A stretch of DNA of 64,000 nucleotides from Capillidium heterosporum. Its lineage: Eukaryota > Entomophthoromycota > Entomophthoromycetes > Entomophthorales > Capillidiaceae. The stretch covers positions 1,922,001 to 1,986,000 of the forward strand of contig WBMQ01000002.1 in NCBI GenBank assembly GCA_016630905.1, read 5' to 3'. This document shows positions 59,818 through 64,000 of this stretch, piece after piece. Within the stretch, counting starts at the first letter, position 1; each line of letters starts with the position of its first letter. The translations under genes and the position numbers were made by a program. Below the pieces are notes generated by a model that ran no database searches, was not told the origin of the DNA, and saw only the letters and a program-made list of their open reading frames with translations.

Positions 59818-60710
59818 TCAAAGTATACTACACCGTTTTTCCCTCCGCTTCCTACCTTTGGGTATGGTAGGCGGATTCAACTTGTACAATCTTCTAGCCA
59901 ATTCCAAAAACGGCTTTTTCGACATTAGAGTACACCTTGGCTGAAACTTCGAAGAATCCATCCACCTGTAAACTTCTACTTTGTTGTAAACCTTCTTCCT
60001 TGGATACTTCTCTTTGAAATTCCAAGTCAGCTTTGTTACCTACAATGACAATGGGACAGTAGGTAACATCTTTGACTAGGAGAACTTGATGGTGGTAATG
60101 TTCCATACGTAGAAAGCTGAATTTGTCAGTCACTGAGTACACAAGTAAAAACCCTTCCCCATCCCTGTGTTGCGTTTAATATTGAGCTGGTGTGTATTTT
60201 TTACCTTATCCACTGGTCGGTTAAGGCCGTATACTCTTCCTGCCCAGCCGTATCTAAAACTTCGAAATCTATACTCTGTCCCTCTATCAACACTTGTTTA
60301 CGGTACCTATCTTCTACAGTTGGATCGTAAGTCTAAAGTTATATGCTGTTTTAGCCTTCGTCTTGGCAAATAAGTACCTCTATTGTAACATATCAATATT
60401 TATTGGATATTATAAGCATTTAGTAAGAATATTTCTACATAGATTACTTACCAACAAAATGGTTTAGGCATAACTGTTAAATATACAGTATATTGAATGT
60501 ATCGTTTAGTAATCTTGTTAATTAAAAGCTGATACCTGTATGGTAAGCGAAGTCTAAAGTTACTTACAGTTAGTATTTTGTATTATAAATTTGATATGTA
60601 CAAATATATAAAATGCAATTATAAAGCATATATTTGAAGAGAGGGTTACAAGATCTTACTTTACCTACACCACCATCTCCCAACACGACGATTCGAAACG
60701 ACTTGGACAT
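59818..60710 (-). CDS. RasB-type small GTPase, with a 2-nt exon and one +1 frame change
   Basis: A membrane-anchored GTP switch. Exons: 60660-60710, 60536-60553 (18 nt), 60452-60473 (22 nt), 60378-60379 (2 nt), 60205-60332, 59818-60164. Motifs: P-loop GDGGVGKT, effector loop [20 protein letters not shown], the RasB-like [24 protein letters not shown], and C-terminal CAAX box CSIL preceded by GRKRREKR. The 2-nt exon AG gives HFVETYDPT; without it the frame is lost. Near the end, VEKAVF and ELARRLYKL are separated by one extra base (about 59,904). Dropping it extends the protein by 33 residues to the CAAX box and gives 188 aa, a normal Ras length. Without it the protein would stop early with no lipid anchor. 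Confidence 0.85.
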
Positions 60711-60874
60711 CTCAACAATATTAATTAAAGTAAAAGGTAAAAATGCTTCAAAAAAGCAAATGGACGACAATATATACAAATTACAAACTCATAAGTATTT
60801 TTATTTTACACATCAAGTCTACTAAACAAAACCTGCATGTACCTTTTAATTCCCCTCAACTTTTCAATGTCAGT

Positions 60875-60982
60875 TTATCCAATTCGAGTTAACTTTTTAA
60901 TTACTTTGTTATCATAACATAACTCAACATTGATATTTCCCTCCTTATTGATTAAATCTTGTATCCTTTTTATCGGCGCTAT
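60875..60982 (-). other. Orphan terminal-exon-like stretch
   Basis: After a clean acceptor (TTCTTTAG) the minus strand reads 35 codons to TAA: IAPIKRIQDLINKEGNINVE, then LCYDNKVIKKLTRIG. It has coding-like composition, but I find no upstream exon within 300 bp. It may be the end of a small gene with a long intron, or a relic. Family not recognised. Confidence 0.3.
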
Positions 60983-62130
60983 CTAAAGAAGAATAGTATC
61001 TATGTATATATATGATTTACTTATTATTATTGGATTTAAATTTACATAGAGGATGTGGTGTTTACTCGATATACTTTAATCCAAAGTAGAATAGGTGAAC
61101 GCCATTAATTTGAAAATATGGAACTAACCAAAAACAATATTTTTGGACTAAATCTTGTAGATAGTTTGATAGTAGATCTATAAAAAGACTATCAATGGGT
61201 TTATATACTTCAAATGTTTTGGATATATAGACATACATTATGGCTTAAATAGCTTGTGCTTAAATCCAACCAAATGTTCAGTTTTAGGCCTGTTATGAAA
61301 TACATGTTTGCTGCTGTAGGTATGTAAAGCAATGTAACTCAGGTATAGGTTCATAAAGTTGAAAGGGCCAAGAAACTCGAATGAAGGCTACATAAGACGC
61401 CTGCCATTACAGGTATTATAAAACTTGGACTGAAAGGGCTAGATTGAATTAAATATACAGCTATCCTGTACTTTTCAAAACGAAAGCCCAATTCAAAAAA
61501 TTAAGCATATGATTGACAATGTCCTACAATTTGCACCTGTCGAAAACTTTATAAATAAACTTGTGTGTAGATATTTTTGAAAGACTTAACCGACTTGGAG
61601 TCACAATCCTAGTAAATATCTCTTTCAAAATATAGATATGGTTTATACTACGATTTAGCACAAATTCATAAGTAAATTTCGAAGCAAATGTTCAATTTAT
61701 TTAATGAAATAAACTTTTGAATCTCTAAATTTATACTGAACTATATCATAAAACTGTGCAATTAGTTTTCCAGTTTAGCCTACTACTCTACAAATGTGTT
61801 GGGTAAACTAGTAGTACATCTTCAAAGCATAACCTATTTATGATAAACTTTTGCTATAGGTAGCTGATCTAGATACATTTACTATCCTATGTATAATTCT
61901 TGCTAGTAGGATTCCGTTCCGATACTTATCTTATAAATTGAAAGTTTACAACTTCAAGATGGAATAATTGAAGTACTAAAAAGTTAAATGCAAAATTGAA
62001 TATTTATATGCTAAAGCTAGCAAAGATTATCAGATACACCTTCCATCCACCTACTTGCGAACTATAGCGTACCATTCCTTCTACACTGACAATCCAACTA
62101 CATAATAGGAAATTTAAAATCGATTAACTT
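60983..62130. other. Region without recognised gene
   Basis: AT-rich, many stops in all frames, no repeat recognised. Confidence 0.4.
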
Positions 62131-62690
62131 CCAGCTCCAACAACTTAGCCGTTAGGTGTTCCTTCCTGGATTTCTTAGAAGCTGAGTAAACTGTTCTGAT
62201 ATAACGTCGGTAAAATTACTTGTCTTCAACAGAATATTGGTCAGCTTCCTAGATGACTCGACCTTGTGATAAATTCGAGTTCACAACAGGTCCATTGTAT
62301 TAATAATTCGATTTGAAGTATACTGGTTCTAGATCTTTTTGAAAAATACCTAGCATAGTTAGAATCAAATGTCCGATGCATCTCTTCTATCTCTAAGGCA
62401 CTACACTAAGTTTTAGCTAAACTTACTAGTTACAAAGATATAGAACGAAATATCAGATATTTTCGATCGATAGCTCTTCATCTTTCACGAGTATGGTGTT
62501 ATAATTTCCCACATTATCAATCTACAATACCCACCCCTTTATAAATCTTTCCCACTAGTTTAGTCTGCATGGTTCTTTATCAGTGGCTTGGATCAGAAAC
62601 AAAAATTCATTTACCATGCATTGAACATCTAACAATAGACTAAGGAATAGGGTTATCATTAGATCTTTATGACCCTAAAATTGTAAACTA
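62131..62690 (-). pseudogene. Relic of an unrecognised gene
   Basis: The minus strand carries separate coding-like pieces in different frames: QCMVNEFLFLIQATDKEPCR, NYNTILVKDEELSIENI, VESSRKLTNILLKTSNFTDV, KEHLTAKLLELEVNRF. Stops and shifts between them show decay. Family unknown. Confidence 0.3.
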
Positions 62691-64000
62691 AAAAAGGTAT
62701 ATATAGGGTTCGTATTACCAATTTAATTTGATAGGAAATGTAGGCTGATAGATGGCAGATGTTTTATTAAATTTCCATCTTCCTACAGCTTAGTAGATAT
62801 AAATTTGAGCTTTATAGATGAGTAGATATTTGGTCCTATCAGTATTTAAGTGGTTGGGTTTTCAACCGTTTGGTTACTGAATGAGCTTATGGAGCTACTT
62901 CCATTTTCTTATATTGATGAAAAAAGCACTGCATATACCTATGTGATAATTGAAAGCACGTACAGCGTCATTTTAGAAACCATGACATCTTTAGTGTCCA
63001 CTTATTTGGTAGCTGTACCCTAGATTTTCTACAGATTAAGGACTGCTATGGTGTTACGTGCATCTTTCCAATGTATTGAAAACAGGTATCATCAACCCTT
63101 GAGAAGACTATCGAATCCATATAGCCCTGCTTTAGTTCTAGCATCAATTTGGCTTTTCTTGGTAGACATTGCACTAAAACTTCATATCAATAACAACTTT
63201 TATGGCACTACTCCCGATTCCAAAGTATTGAAATCAAGTACTACAGACCTTTAGCAAAATATAATGTGCATATAGCCCAGTTTAGCTATAGTGTCTTTTG
63301 TATTTTTTCAGTAAGCATCACTATAAAATTTTTACCAATAATAGGGCTGTAGCAAAGCTGCTTTTATTCATTTGATATAGTGTAAACATTTAAGTAGATG
63401 TATTTGCTACAAATTGACATAGTCCGAACTGGAAAGTATTGGTAGCCTTCATCGTACAGAGTACCCAATGTTTCCTAAAAGAGGATTGGTCCTGCTTGCC
63501 TTTGAAAATGAATTGAGGCTAAACTATAATCCTATACCGACGGACTAGCACTACAATAGGCTTAAAGCAAAGGATTAGTGGAGAGGTATGATCGATTTCA
63601 TTAGAAGAAGCACCTGTCTTTTAAAAATTTAAGCACCTTAAGTTTTACAGTAGCTTAATAAGCCTATTACTTTAGGCCCAAGAGGTGTTGAAGCCAAGGG
63701 ATCGATTTGGAATGGAGTTCATAAGGCCATAAACCCGTATATCTTTTGGCTTGAAATTTTCATAGCTCAGACCGACAGGTCTATTAATAACCGCAAGTGC
63801 ATCCGTAGCAATATGCCAAATTGTAAAGCTAAAGCTTGGGCAAAGTAGCCTAAAAATATAGGTTGGTTGAGGCTCGTAGAAGGTGCAGACTGACAAAACG
63901 TTTACTGTTTATGGGAAAATTATAATCTAGGCTATAAATAGAATAAATTAGTTCCAACCGATAGAAGCTACAAGGATTTCGGCAGCCTCTACATGAGAGC
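62691..64000. other. End of window, possible gene remnants only
   Basis: An open stretch at about 62,983-63,254 (+) (MVLRASFQCIENRYHQPLRR, then a hydrophobic segment) is broken by TAG upstream. Another at 63672-63896 (-) has no motif. Neither is convincing as a gene. Confidence 0.3.

Overview
The window looks like a chromosomal segment of a filamentous-type fungus. The evidence is short GT-AG introns (about 38-70 nt) with CTAAC-like branch sites, fungal gene types (Vtc4, RasB-type GTPase, AP180, Mtq2, CSN2) and an AT-rich block whose transposons are saturated with C-to-T / G-to-A changes, the mark of repeat-induced point mutation (RIP) or a similar process. I cannot place it more precisely by eye.

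Positions 1 to about 28,700 are a gene-free, very AT-rich graveyard of LTR retrotransposons. I could define five LTR families by their TG...CA ends and mostly perfect 5-bp target duplications: A (about 615 bp), B (720 bp), C (about 650 bp), D (1,045 bp in the best copy) and E (769 bp). One element still has both LTRs and the remains of gag-pol with a C-terminal chromodomain (a Ty3/gypsy chromovirus, 13,890-22,789). Its 3' LTR was split by a C element, which was split by another C and by a D, which was split by another D. The D copy at 24,501-25,545 is the least mutated.

Positions 28,989 to 64,000 are normal gene-bearing DNA. In order: AP180-like clathrin adaptor (+), Vtc4 polyphosphate polymerase (-), pyruvate dehydrogenase E1-alpha (-), Mtq2 eRF1 methyltransferase (-), twinfilin (+), two tandem MATE transporters (-,-), a dead GDSL hydrolase (+), a seven-helix receptor-like protein (+), two tandem GDSL hydrolases (-,-), tRNA-Asp(GUC) (-), COP9 signalosome subunit 2 (-) and a RasB-type GTPase (-). 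Spaces between them hold relics and no recognised gene.

The most notable signal is in four otherwise well-conserved genes (VTC4, PDA1, the receptor, RasB). Each carries one or more single extra nucleotides that need a +1 frame change to give the conserved protein: seven sites, all +1, none -1. Four are in VTC4 alone, and the corrected lengths fit exactly. The other multi-exon genes here need none. Either translation (or RNA processing) tolerates +1 shifts here, or the assembly has a biased insertion error; RNA or protein data would decide. The RasB gene also appears to use a 2-nt exon. Other observations are a small two-helix reading frame conserved in position across two LTR families, mismatched LTRs on the chromovirus, and an intron present in only one of two tandem MATE paralogues.
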